Assembly (NCBI GenBank): GCA_900314645.1
Contig: OMWB01000012.1
Coordinates: forward strand, 1 to 64,000
DNA from: an uncultured Actinomycetes bacterium
Lineage (GTDB): Bacteria > Actinomycetota > Coriobacteriia > Coriobacteriales > Atopobiaceae
DNA: 64,000 nucleotides
Reading direction: 5' to 3'
Made by a program: the position numbers and the translations under genes. The number at the start of each line of letters is the position of its first letter. The first letter of the stretch is position 1. Positions 15,869 to 23,576 of the stretch are shown here, piece after piece. Below the pieces are notes generated by a model. That model searched no databases, was not told the DNA's origin, and saw nothing but the letters and a program-made list of their open reading frames with translations.

Positions 15869-17158
15869 TTACAGGTTGAACGTGGGACGGTTCTCGTTAC
15901 AGTACGACATCCACGTGCCGTTCTCGATGATTTCTTCCCGAGCCAGACGCTTGAAGAGTTCACGGCGCGTCTCGGGCTCGCGCTCGTAGACTTCGGCGGC
16001 GCGCTCGAACAGCATGGACATACGCCGATGGTCATGTGCCTTGCGCTCTATGGAGAGGCTTCCGTAGTACCCGGAGACAAAGAGCGCAACGGCAGAGATG
16101 CAACCAAGGGAGATCTTGAGCCACGAACAGATGGAGACCGAAAGGACCTCGATGGGCATGACCTGCGGGAAGAAGGCCTCAAGAACACAGGTGAGCACGT
16201 AAACGACAACGGTTAGCGCGAGCGTTGCCGCAACAATTCGATCATTCACCTGGGCTTTTTCGTTTTCGCGCTCGTAGGCTCGACGATGGTAGGCAACTTG
16301 TCCATCAATCCATTCGGCCTTCACCTCGTCCTCTGTGCAGATGGGGGTCTCCTCGGCGCAGGACAGGAGCGAGCCGACGGCGGCGCGCGCCCATGCAACA
16401 TCGCCTCGTTGGGTCCACGGGAAGTTATCGGCGACATTGCCCGCGATGCGAAGCGACGCCAGATGGCTCTGGACGCGCAGCGTCTCGGCAAGAACGCGGT
16501 ACTGGATGTAGCGCTCGTGGAAGCCTCCGAGGAGCACCATTCGGTACAGCGCGGCGTACGACACGATGACGATGCCGTATGCCACGAGCATGAGTCGCAG
16601 CTCCGCCTCGTCATAGAGGAGAAATGCCAGCACCAAGAGCATGCAGCAAACCGACAGGAGGAGCATGGACGAGAGATAGTAGCGCTGGAAGTACAGGGAA
16701 AGCACGTCCGCCTCGTCACGGACGTCGCTCAGGCTCTGCGAAAAGACGTCGGCCCCGGCGCTCTCCTGAGAGAGGGTGGTGCAGTCGGCGTTGAAGTTGT
16801 CGGTTCGTACGAGCGCCTCAGAGATGATTGAGGAGACAAGTGCCGTCTCGCGATAGTACTCAATTTGCGCATGGGCGCGGCCTCCACCGAGGCCATCTAC
16901 CGCGAAGAGGTCACCATAGCCTTGCTCGGCTCGCGCATCCTCGTGGGACTGGACAACCAGCGTGCCCATCTCGGCTGCTGCCTTGGCGCAAAGGTTGCTG
17001 AACCAGTCGTCCTGCAGCTGGACAAGCACGAGACGTGAGTGGGGGTATTGCCGCGAGAGCCGCCCGAGCTCATCGCAGATGCGCTGCTCAAGCGGACCGG
17101 TGTCTTGTGGGCTCTCCACCGTGCAGGGGACAGCCTCTATCGCAATTGGTATGCTCAT
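15869..17158 (-). CDS. SLATT-type membrane effector with SLOG-like N-terminal domain
   Basis: The protein has 429 residues. The N-terminal ~145 (SRLVLVQLQDDWFSNLCAKA, GTLVVQSHED) look like a Rossmann-type SLOG/sensor domain; this part is tentative. Two membrane pairs follow (about 164-183/186-205 and 308-326/347-366). After the first pair comes HERYIQYRVLAETLRVQSHL, and the end reads LAREEIIENGTWMSYCNENR followed by P, both typical of SLATT two-TM effectors. In comparative genomics such proteins are predicted pore-forming effectors triggered by nucleotide signals in anti-phage conflict systems. It lies 46 bases downstream of the HD gene on the same strand. Confidence 0.72.
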   Translation of the reverse strand: MSIPIAIEAVPCTVESPQDTGPLEQRICDELGRLSRQYPHSRLVLVQLQDDWFSNLCAKAAAEMGTLVVQSHEDARAEQGYGDLFAVDGLGGGRAHAQIEYYRETALVSSIISEALVRTDNFNADCTTLSQESAGADVFSQSLSDVRDEADVLSLYFQRYYLSSMLLLSVCCMLLVLAFLLYDEAELRLMLVAYGIVIVSYAALYRMVLLGGFHERYIQYRVLAETLRVQSHLASLRIAGNVADNFPWTQRGDVAWARAAVGSLLSCAEETPICTEDEVKAEWIDGQVAYHRRAYERENEKAQVNDRIVAATLALTVVVYVLTCVLEAFFPQVMPIEVLSVSICSWLKISLGCISAVALFVSGYYGSLSIERKAHDHRRMSMLFERAAEVYEREPETRRELFKRLAREEIIENGTWMSYCNENRPTFNL

Positions 17159-17204
17159 GGATGCTACCCTTGCCTGTTTCTCCGTGTCTCAGCTTCGACA
17201 ACCA

Positions 17205-19190
17205 CTACATTCGGTAGATGCTCAGGCCCTCAAACTCTTGGATGAGGTCGAGCATCTTCACCATGGGCGCAGAGTCCTTGAGTGCCTCTTGGTCAGGAAG
17301 CTCTTCGAAGGGCACGAGGTCGTGGTGCAACCTGGTACGCTCTCGCATGACGTTGTCGTTCTTGCCATTGAGCCGTCCAACGTGGGCGTCACCGAGACGC
17401 CAGCCCATGGAGCGCTTCTCGACGCACCACCGTTCGTGCTCGTCAAACGCGAGGTCGTACAGCTCCAGTTCGCTGAAGGAGGTCACGAGCTCGTAGTCCA
17501 CCGCGCGATCCGTGTAGAAGCAGTCGATGGCATCGAGACGACGGGCAAATCCCTTGGCCTGGGCGATGTTGGACAGTTTGTACTCAAGCGAGAGCCCGTC
17601 CTCGAAGGCGCGCGTCGCCTCTTCGGCGCTCGATGCACCGCAATAGCGTCCGTTCAGGGCCAGCGCGAAGTCATAGAGGTTGAGATAGTTGCTGTCAGAG
17701 AGGTAGAGCCCCGTGCGCTTCTGCTTGCGCTCGATGGCCACGTGGATGGTGTCGCTCTCGTCGGGCAGGGAGGTGTTGGGCTCGAAGCCCTTGATAACGT
17801 CGGAGAGGCTCACGATCTCGTCGATGTCGTCAACAAACTTGCTGCGTCCCTCGCGCACGGCGCCAGAGCGCTTGCGGTAACCATTGCACAGCATGTTCTG
17901 GTACGACGGGGCGGCGTACACCTTCTGCTCGTAGGTCTTGTCAAAGAAGTAGGTCCACCGCATGGACTCGTCCTCAAAGGTGAGGTCGAAGTCGAAGGCG
18001 AAGATGCCGCCGCGGCTGTTCTGACCGTAGGAGGCGCGGTCCCAGCATTGAAGCTCGTCGCATAGCATGAGCAAGTAGGAGAGGGGCTGCCCGTCGTCGA
18101 GGCGCAGCGGCTCCTGCGTGTGAAGCAGCGAGCGGATGGTGAACTTGAAGAGGCTGTTGTGCTGGATGATGGCGCAGAAGGCGTCAACAAGGGCTACGGG
18201 AAGCTGGTCGTAGCTCTGAATGCCGCGGTTGCGGCTGAGGTAGGTCTTGGCAAGGACGAGCCCGCTGAAGTAGGCGTGGTCCATGTAGAGGTAGTCCAAC
18301 AAGAGCGGGTTCTTGTGGACGGCACGGTCAGCAAGGATGCCACGGAGCCGGTGCTGCACGTAGTAAGGCTCCATGTCAACCCGATCGAGGTAGCCCTCGG
18401 CGAGGCGCTCGGTGATGGCGCGAGCATAGAGATCGTTCAAGCTGCCAAGGCGCGTGAGCACGAACTCATCCATGTTGCGGTAGGACACGTACGGAGCGAA
18501 ACCAAAGCCGTCGTTGTTTCGCTTGTCGAGCTTGCAGACGTAGGCCTTCATCTGCTGGTGCGCGATTTCGAAGGGATATCCGATGTCGTGGAAAAGGGAC
18601 GTGAGACCCCAGAACTCGAGGAAGTGGCAAGCGGCGGCGGGGCCTTCCGTGAGGCCATAGCGTGCGTTGTAAGCTTCCCTGACGGCGGCGTGATTCTTGT
18701 AGATGGCGAGGCCAATGAGAAACACGTAGACGCTGTGGGAGTAGTGATCGCGATGCTTCATGAGAAGCGAGCTCGCGTTTGCCTCGTGCTCGGCTAAGAC
18801 TTCGAGGAGCAGTGCGGCGGAGTCATATCCAGGGCCAAAGGGTTTGAAGATCTCGCAGTAGCAATAGTAGATGTCGAAGGCGTCTTCGCGCGAGCCTGAG
18901 GCGAGGAAGCGGCCGATGGCCTGCTCGAGACTCAGACGGTCGAGGTCGCGCTCCATGTTGAAGGGAATGGTGTTGGGCTGCGCGCTGCGTCCATCAGAGT
19001 CCTTGAGTGCCACGCGCGTGGGATTCTCCCGATCGAACTTCAGGTCTTCGCACGAATCGCGGATGAACGTGAGGGCATCTTGGCCGTACGACCTGGCTGC
19101 GTAGGGGAGGTTGGGGATGTGCACGGAGTTGGCAATGCCGTAGTCGGCCTGATTGAGCTCCTGCATCATGCGAAGCGCGTTGTATCCCAT
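17205..19190 (-). CDS. Large HD-domain protein, putative partner of the SLATT effector
   Basis: The protein has 661 residues from ATG 19190 (AAAGGCGG about 8 nt upstream); an in-frame ATG at 19268 lies inside the terminator region. The metal-binding HD motif LTSLFHDIGYPFEIAH (H201, D202, H211) is preceded by KHRDHYSHSVYVF (H146, H149, H152), consistent with an HD phosphohydrolase. The residues outside (1-130 and 230-661, with many aromatic and charged segments) match no family I recognise. HD domains cleave phosphoester bonds of nucleotides or cyclic nucleotides. Next to a SLATT effector, it could make, destroy or sense the signal that gates the pore. It is the first gene of a two-gene cassette bounded by terminators. 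Confidence 0.7.
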   Translation of the reverse strand: MGYNALRMMQELNQADYGIANSVHIPNLPYAARSYGQDALTFIRDSCEDLKFDRENPTRVALKDSDGRSAQPNTIPFNMERDLDRLSLEQAIGRFLASGSREDAFDIYYCYCEIFKPFGPGYDSAALLLEVLAEHEANASSLLMKHRDHYSHSVYVFLIGLAIYKNHAAVREAYNARYGLTEGPAAACHFLEFWGLTSLFHDIGYPFEIAHQQMKAYVCKLDKRNNDGFGFAPYVSYRNMDEFVLTRLGSLNDLYARAITERLAEGYLDRVDMEPYYVQHRLRGILADRAVHKNPLLLDYLYMDHAYFSGLVLAKTYLSRNRGIQSYDQLPVALVDAFCAIIQHNSLFKFTIRSLLHTQEPLRLDDGQPLSYLLMLCDELQCWDRASYGQNSRGGIFAFDFDLTFEDESMRWTYFFDKTYEQKVYAAPSYQNMLCNGYRKRSGAVREGRSKFVDDIDEIVSLSDVIKGFEPNTSLPDESDTIHVAIERKQKRTGLYLSDSNYLNLYDFALALNGRYCGASSAEEATRAFEDGLSLEYKLSNIAQAKGFARRLDAIDCFYTDRAVDYELVTSFSELELYDLAFDEHERWCVEKRSMGWRLGDAHVGRLNGKNDNVMRERTRLHHDLVPFEELPDQEALKDSAPMVKMLDLIQEFEGLSIYRM

Positions 19191-19239
19191 GGCTACCGCC
19201 TTTCTCTGGTGATATCTTCCCAACTCTAACAGGCACAAA

Positions 19240-19276
19240 ACGCCCCCTTGTTGTCTGGCTGACAACAAGGGGGCGT
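19240..19276 (-). terminator. Terminator of the beta-helix lipoprotein gene
   Basis: A perfect 15-bp stem (CGCCCCCTTGTTGTC with GACAACAAGGGGGCG) with a 5-base loop is followed on the minus strand by TTTTG. It separates the lipoprotein gene from the HD/SLATT cassette, which starts 50 bases further on. Confidence 0.92.
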
Positions 19277-19289
19277 ACTGTCGAGAGAG

Positions 19290-20759
19290 CTATTCACCGG
19301 GCTTTGCGGGAGGCTCGCCATCAGGGCCACCGGGGCCGCCAGGGCCACCGGGGCCACCGCCAGGGCCGCCGTCGGGCGCTCCGCCCATGCCGCCGCCAGT
19401 GGGAAGCGTGAACTCGATGGCAGATCCGCTGCTTGCGGTGCCTGCCTCGTAGGCTACGCCGTCCACGTAGAGGGTGTGGCCGTTGAGGTCAATGGCGGCG
19501 GCATCGCAGGTGAGGGCAGTGACGTAGGAATCGCCCGTGAGAACCCACTTCGAGCCGCTCTCGATCTCAACGTAGACCGCGCCGGTGTTGTCGGCATTGA
19601 CGGCACCCGTGAGCGTGGAGCCATCACTCAGGTACAGATTGAGCTCGGACACCTCATCCACCACGATGTCGCCATCAATTGCCTGGTCAGAGGCGGTAAG
19701 CGTGACATGACCACCGTTGGAGCCTTCGCTTCCCCAGCCAGCGGCGGCGGCACGCAGGAAGACGCCTTCGGTATCCTCGTTGACGATGTCGGCGCTGGTC
19801 AAATTGATGTCAGCAACGGTGTTGTTGACGAAGAACACGTCGCCATTCTTGTTGGTGAGCGATCCGCCGTCCATGGTGAAGGAAGCCTTGCCCTCGGCAG
19901 CGTCGCCGGACATGGACTGGTAGATCATGACCGCCTGATACCAGGAGGACTTATCGCTGTTCTTGGTGGTGTTGCTTGCGGTGAGCTCGACATCATTCAG
20001 GGTCACAGAGTTCTTGCCCTCAACGACGACGCCCTGCGAGGCGGTGGACTCAAGCGTTGCCTGAGAGACGGTGACGTCGGCCGTGGAGTAGATGACTGGG
20101 GAGCCCGTGCCGTCGGTCACATAGGTGCCACCCGTGACGTTCTGGGTGCCGCCGCCACGGTCGGAGCGGATGGCCGCAGACGAGTTACCCGTGGTGTGGA
20201 TGGCCAGGTCAGTTGCGTTGAGCGTGCCTCCGCCCGTCACCATGATGCCGCCCGAGCAGTTGCCATCGGTCTCGATGACGGAGTTGGAGATGTTGAGTGT
20301 GGTGCCCTCGCCATAGCTGAAGACGGCATTGGCGTGGGTGCCACTCGTGTTGACGTAGATGCCGGACAGGTCAAGCGTGGCGCCGTTGGTCGCGAATACT
20401 GCGGCGTTGGTGCCATAGAAATCCGCCTCGTCGCCGTCGGCGGCTCCTGTCTTGATGACTTCGAGGTCCGCGTAGGAGTCGCTCGTTCCGTCGGCGGTGA
20501 TCGCGTGGCTCTCGTCCGCGTCGTCGGTGATGGTCTCGTTGATAGTGAGGTCGTCGCGCGTGAGCGAGAAGGGCTGCTTGGCCTCTGTGGCCTTAGCCTC
20601 AGCCTCGTCGGTCACCTCTGCTTGGGTGTCGTCCGTCGTCTCGGCCTCGATTGCTACCTGCTCTTCGTTTGCGGTGGTGTCGGTTTGTGTCGCCGAGCCG
20701 CAGCCACTCATGGCCACGGCTAGAGCCAGTGGCAAAGCAAAAAGCTTACTGGTCTTCAT
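19290..20759 (-). CDS. Lipoprotein with right-handed beta-helix repeats
   Basis: The protein has 489 residues from ATG 20759 (AAAGGAG upstream; the frame is open to 20909, but that extension is repeat DNA). A lipoprotein signal peptide ends at SGC (C20). After a Thr/Glu/Ala-rich linker (about 22-65), strand-turn repeats run to ~440: TLDLSGIYVNTSGTHANAVF, GGTLNATDLAIHTTGNSSAA, VTLNDVELTASN. These are typical of adhesin-like parallel beta-helices. The end is a GGPGGPGGP stretch and a proline-rich tail. Likely role: surface adhesion or polysaccharide binding. Related proteins occur widely in gut bacteria. No partner gene is evident. Confidence 0.83.
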   Translation of the reverse strand: MKTSKLFALPLALAVAMSGCGSATQTDTTANEEQVAIEAETTDDTQAEVTDEAEAKATEAKQPFSLTRDDLTINETITDDADESHAITADGTSDSYADLEVIKTGAADGDEADFYGTNAAVFATNGATLDLSGIYVNTSGTHANAVFSYGEGTTLNISNSVIETDGNCSGGIMVTGGGTLNATDLAIHTTGNSSAAIRSDRGGGTQNVTGGTYVTDGTGSPVIYSTADVTVSQATLESTASQGVVVEGKNSVTLNDVELTASNTTKNSDKSSWYQAVMIYQSMSGDAAEGKASFTMDGGSLTNKNGDVFFVNNTVADINLTSADIVNEDTEGVFLRAAAAGWGSEGSNGGHVTLTASDQAIDGDIVVDEVSELNLYLSDGSTLTGAVNADNTGAVYVEIESGSKWVLTGDSYVTALTCDAAAIDLNGHTLYVDGVAYEAGTASSGSAIEFTLPTGGGMGGAPDGGPGGGPGGPGGPGGPDGEPPAKPGE

Positions 20760-20876
20760 GGCGAATCTCCTTTCGGTTGCCGTTGGTGGACAGCATACGG
20801 CCCAAACCTTAAGGTTGCTTGAAGACAAAGATGCCCATGGATATGACATTATTCTTGAAACATTTTCAGCCCGAGA

Positions 20877-21042
20877 GTGGGACACCCAGCCCGGAGGTTT
20901 CTGTCCCACTTGGTGGGACAGAAACCTCCGGGCTGGGTGTCCCGCGGGGAAGTTCTCCCAGTTGGCTGGACTTTGCCAAACACCCGCACTGTCCCCAATG
21001 TCCCACTTGGTGGGACAGAAACCTCCGGGCTGGGTGTCCCAC
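20877..21042. repeat. 33-bp REP-like element in three copies, two forming a near-perfect hairpin
   Basis: One copy lies at 20877-20909 (minus orientation) and is followed after only 3 bases by an inverted copy (20913-20945). A third copy in the second orientation sits at 21010-21042, preceded by a 7-base remnant GTCCCAC. Each copy begins GTGGGACAG, contains CCTCCGGGCTGGG and ends GTGTCCCAC; its ends GGGACA/TGTCCC are themselves complementary. The other DNA from 20760 to 21061 holds the lipoprotein leader and nothing else I can assign. Confidence 0.9.
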
Positions 21043-21061
21043 TTTTGGAGGGGGAGGGAGG

Positions 21062-21325
21062 TTAGCGGTCGCGGTTATAGAACTCGGTTATGCGGGCTTC
21101 GGCCCACTCGCTCTTCTTGCGCTCGATCCAGCGGTCGCGCTGCTCACAGATGGCGAGCATCTCGTCAGCGATCTGCTCGGGAGGCTGAAACCCCGACCTG
21201 CGCAGGTAGGCGGTCATGCGGCGGATGGCGTTGTCGCTTCTCAGCTCGCCAGCGAGTACGAGGCCAAACTCCTCCGGGTAGCCAAGTTCCACGATGGCTG
21301 CGATGAGCTCGTCACTCGGCTGCAT
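21062..21325 (-). CDS. Small helical protein coupled to the JetD-like gene, function unknown
   Basis: The protein has 87 residues from ATG 21325, which overlaps the end of the JetD-like gene by 14 nt. The frame is open to 21373, but that part lies inside the upstream gene. It is all-alpha and charged: PSDELIAAIVELGYPEEFGL, then an internal MTAYLRRSGFQPPEQIADEM and a terminal RKKSEWAEARITEFYN. The first helix pair resembles a UBA-like three-helix unit, but no family is certain. Translational coupling suggests it acts with the JetD-like protein, perhaps as a regulator or adaptor. Confidence 0.65.
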   Translation of the reverse strand: MQPSDELIAAIVELGYPEEFGLVLAGELRSDNAIRRMTAYLRRSGFQPPEQIADEMLAICEQRDRWIERKKSEWAEARITEFYNRDR

Positions 21326-22526
21326 CGACGTCCCCTTCGGTTGTCTCCACCATGTCCACGGGTGCCTCTTCAACTTCGGCGGCCCTAAAGGGCATCCGTA
21401 TCCGGATGCGCTCCCTTTGTAGGACGTATCCGTCTACTGGCACCGCCTCCTGCGGAACGCGCAGGTCGGCCGCCATGACGCGCAAGTAGGTTTCAAGCCG
21501 CTCGCCATCGAGCTGCGACGCCAGTGCCACACCCATGTGTGGCGGAAGCTTTTGCCCACCCGAATGCGGGAGGTCATCGGCAACGGCTGCGTCGAGCATG
21601 GCCTCATAAGCTGGTACCAGAAGCTCGACCGGGCGCGTCTCGGCAAGGCGCTCGAACACCTCGATGCCCGGGCGGTCGATGTCGCCCCAGTACAGATAGC
21701 GCACGTTGTGCCCGCGCGCGAGGAGCCGTTGCGTGTTCTCAAGCGCGCCGTCTGCCAGTACGGCAAAACCCGAGCCATAGACGACCCCGTCTACGCGCTT
21801 GCCAAACAGCTTGCGTTCGCCTCGGTCAAGCAGGTCGCATATGCGCACGAAGGGCACGTGGTTCTCAACGATGAGCACGTTCAGGGTGCCCATCCTTCCC
21901 CGTGGCACGTAGTAGGGGAGTTCGCTCCCGGACAGCTCAAAGATGCGCAGCCGGTCATAGACGCCGCAGTCACGCACTATCTCGAGCAGGGTGCGGCCTT
22001 CGCGATTCTCGCCCTTGGGGTTGAGCAGCTTCTCGTTTCGGAAGATTTCAAAACTGCGTTCTTCGGGTAGCGCGGGCTCGGCGAAGACGTTCTCTGGCTC
22101 GTCCAGCCAGTCGCTCAGGCGTCGCAGCTCGTCGATCCAGGCAAGCGTCGCCTTGAGGTTGAGCGCCAAGTATCCGTTATCCGTGAGCTTGGAGCTCAGC
22201 GTGGCAAGCTCCGTGCTGAGCATCCCTGCATTTGCTGTCCCCACCATGAACACCCCTGAATGCGTGAGGTCTTCGGGCAGTTTGTCGCAGATGCGGTATT
22301 CGAGGTAGATGGGACAGTCGTCGTTGCCCCGAATGAGCTTGGTGTTTTGTGGCGTGAGGACCCCGTCCTTGATGAGCGGCCCCACGATTTTGGTGTACAC
22401 CTCGTTGCTCGCGGTGGTGCCGCAAAGGCGGTCGATGGTTTGGTAGCGCAGCGTGCATCCCAGGTGGGTTTCGATGTAGGCACGTACGTCTTTTCCAGCG
22501 GTCTCCGAGAGGCGAGTTCTTGCCAT
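21312..22526 (-). CDS. JetD-like (DUF2220) TOPRIM-fold nuclease candidate, without JetABC
   Basis: The protein has 404 residues from ATG 22526 (AAGGGA 9 nt upstream; the frame is open to 22622). The N-terminal ~90 residues look like winged-helix DNA-binding (YQTIDRLCGTTASNEVYTKI). The C-terminal half has the TOPRIM pattern of DUF2220: LNVLIVENHVPF (E221) and YLYWGDIDRPGIEVF (D282, D284). JetD is the DNA-cleaving subunit of Wadjet plasmid defence, where JetABC form an SMC complex. No SMC-like genes flank this copy; only the 87-residue protein does. It could be a stand-alone relative or a remnant, but the acidic residues are intact. Confidence 0.78.
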   Translation of the reverse strand: MARTRLSETAGKDVRAYIETHLGCTLRYQTIDRLCGTTASNEVYTKIVGPLIKDGVLTPQNTKLIRGNDDCPIYLEYRICDKLPEDLTHSGVFMVGTANAGMLSTELATLSSKLTDNGYLALNLKATLAWIDELRRLSDWLDEPENVFAEPALPEERSFEIFRNEKLLNPKGENREGRTLLEIVRDCGVYDRLRIFELSGSELPYYVPRGRMGTLNVLIVENHVPFVRICDLLDRGERKLFGKRVDGVVYGSGFAVLADGALENTQRLLARGHNVRYLYWGDIDRPGIEVFERLAETRPVELLVPAYEAMLDAAVADDLPHSGGQKLPPHMGVALASQLDGERLETYLRVMAADLRVPQEAVPVDGYVLQRERIRIRMPFRAAEVEEAPVDMVETTEGDVDAAE

Positions 22527-22720
22527 TGATGGGTCCCTTTTGGTCGCGAATGATCTGCATATATTGTAGGACTGAAGCATTTCTATTCGAGAATTAAGCG
22601 CAAATGCGTTTGAGTGCATCAAGAATTTTCTGTCTTGGATTATTTGACCTATAATTCTGATAAAAATAGTGCATAAAATTCAGTAAAAAGAGAGTGAAAA
22701 CGTCTTGTGTTGTCATACAC

Positions 22721-22726
22721 TATAAT
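22721..22726 (+). promoter_or_regulatory. Candidate -10 element of the GntR gene
   Basis: TATAAT lies 45 bases before the GntR start in a clearly AT-rich intergenic region (22580-22730), unlike the surrounding DNA. No convincing -35 box is seen at the right distance. Confidence 0.5.
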
Positions 22727-22770
22727 GCTGATAGCAGTTTCGTGCGGTAACGCAACGGAAAGGTAGCCTG

Positions 22771-23496
22771 ATGAAGCTCAACGAGAATTCGATGACGCCG
22801 CTCTATCGCCAGGTCCTTGAAGACATCAAGGCGGGCATCGTTTCTGGCCAGTACGAGCCAGGACACAAGATTCCCTCAGAGGCCGAGCTTTCTGAGATGT
22901 ACAACGTAAGTCGTGTGACGGTGCGCCGCGCCATTGATCAGCTGTCGCGTGGAGGCTTCTTGACGTCTCGCCAGGGCAAGGGCACGTTTGTGAACCAAGG
23001 CGTGCTGCGCGACAAGCTCCATCAACCGATCGACCAGCTTTCGGTTGCGGAGGCTTGCATCAACGCGGGCATGTCTGCTGGTGTGCGCATCATCGGGCGC
23101 CGTGCGATTCCCGCCAGCGCAAAGCACCAGTCCGTTTTTGGCAGCCAGTGTGAAGACGTGGTTGAGCTGGTGTGCGTCCATACCGCCAACGACGTGCCCG
23201 TGCTCGAGGAAGAAACCTATCTGCCGCTTAACGAGTTCTCGTTCCTGCTGGATTCCTCGCTGGAGAATCTCACCTCCTCTGACGCGGTGAGCCAGCGCAC
23301 CGGACGCTCTGCGGGTGGTTATGCGGAAAACACCATGGAGATCGCGGCGGCGGGTGCCAAGCTGGCCAAAGACCTCGGCATCAATGCAGGGGACCCGCTC
23401 TTCCTGCAACGCGTCGTGGTTAATGACCAGCAGGGTATGCCACTGTGCATGAGCGAGCGCTATGCAGTGGGGTCGCGCTGCCTGTTTGACTTGTAA
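22771..23496 (+). CDS. GntR-family regulator with UTRA sensor domain
   Basis: The protein has 241 residues. The winged helix (about 8-73) has PLYRQVLEDIKAGIVSGQY, KIPSEAELSEMYNVSRVTVR and the wing GKGTFV. A UTRA ligand domain follows (about 90-240) with PVLEEETYLPLNEFSFLL and PLFLQRVVVNDQQGMPL. The HutC subfamily usually senses sugars or amino acids and represses neighbouring uptake genes. A strong paralogue lies at 39516-40247. The convergent neighbour is the PTS-IIB/ROK fusion, whose sugar theme fits, though they do not share a promoter. AACGGAAAGG precedes the ATG. Confidence 0.92.
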   Translation: MKLNENSMTPLYRQVLEDIKAGIVSGQYEPGHKIPSEAELSEMYNVSRVTVRRAIDQLSRGGFLTSRQGKGTFVNQGVLRDKLHQPIDQLSVAEACINAGMSAGVRIIGRRAIPASAKHQSVFGSQCEDVVELVCVHTANDVPVLEEETYLPLNEFSFLLDSSLENLTSSDAVSQRTGRSAGGYAENTMEIAAAGAKLAKDLGINAGDPLFLQRVVVNDQQGMPLCMSERYAVGSRCLFDL

Positions 23497-23516
23497 AAAC
23501 ACACCCGATCGAAGAG

Positions 23517-23559
23517 GTTGACGCCTGCGGACCAAAGTGGCTCGCAGGCGTCAACTTTT
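23517..23559 (+). terminator. Terminator of the GntR gene
   Basis: A perfect 13-bp stem (GTTGACGCCTGCG with CGCAGGCGTCAAC) with a 13-base loop is followed by TTTT. It ends 18 bases before the convergent stop at 23577. Confidence 0.93.
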
Positions 23560-23576
23560 GTCTGTGAGGCGCCTTG

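Noticed and set aside
19476-20723. 415-codon open frame on the plus strand
   Set aside because: It is antisense to the beta-helix lipoprotein and has a repetitive Gly/Val/Asp composition typical of a shadow.
22644-22655. TTGACC-TATAAT-like string as a promoter
   Set aside because: TTGACC and the TATAAT-like bases are directly adjacent, so they cannot serve as a -35/-10 pair; TATAAT at 22721 is the better -10.
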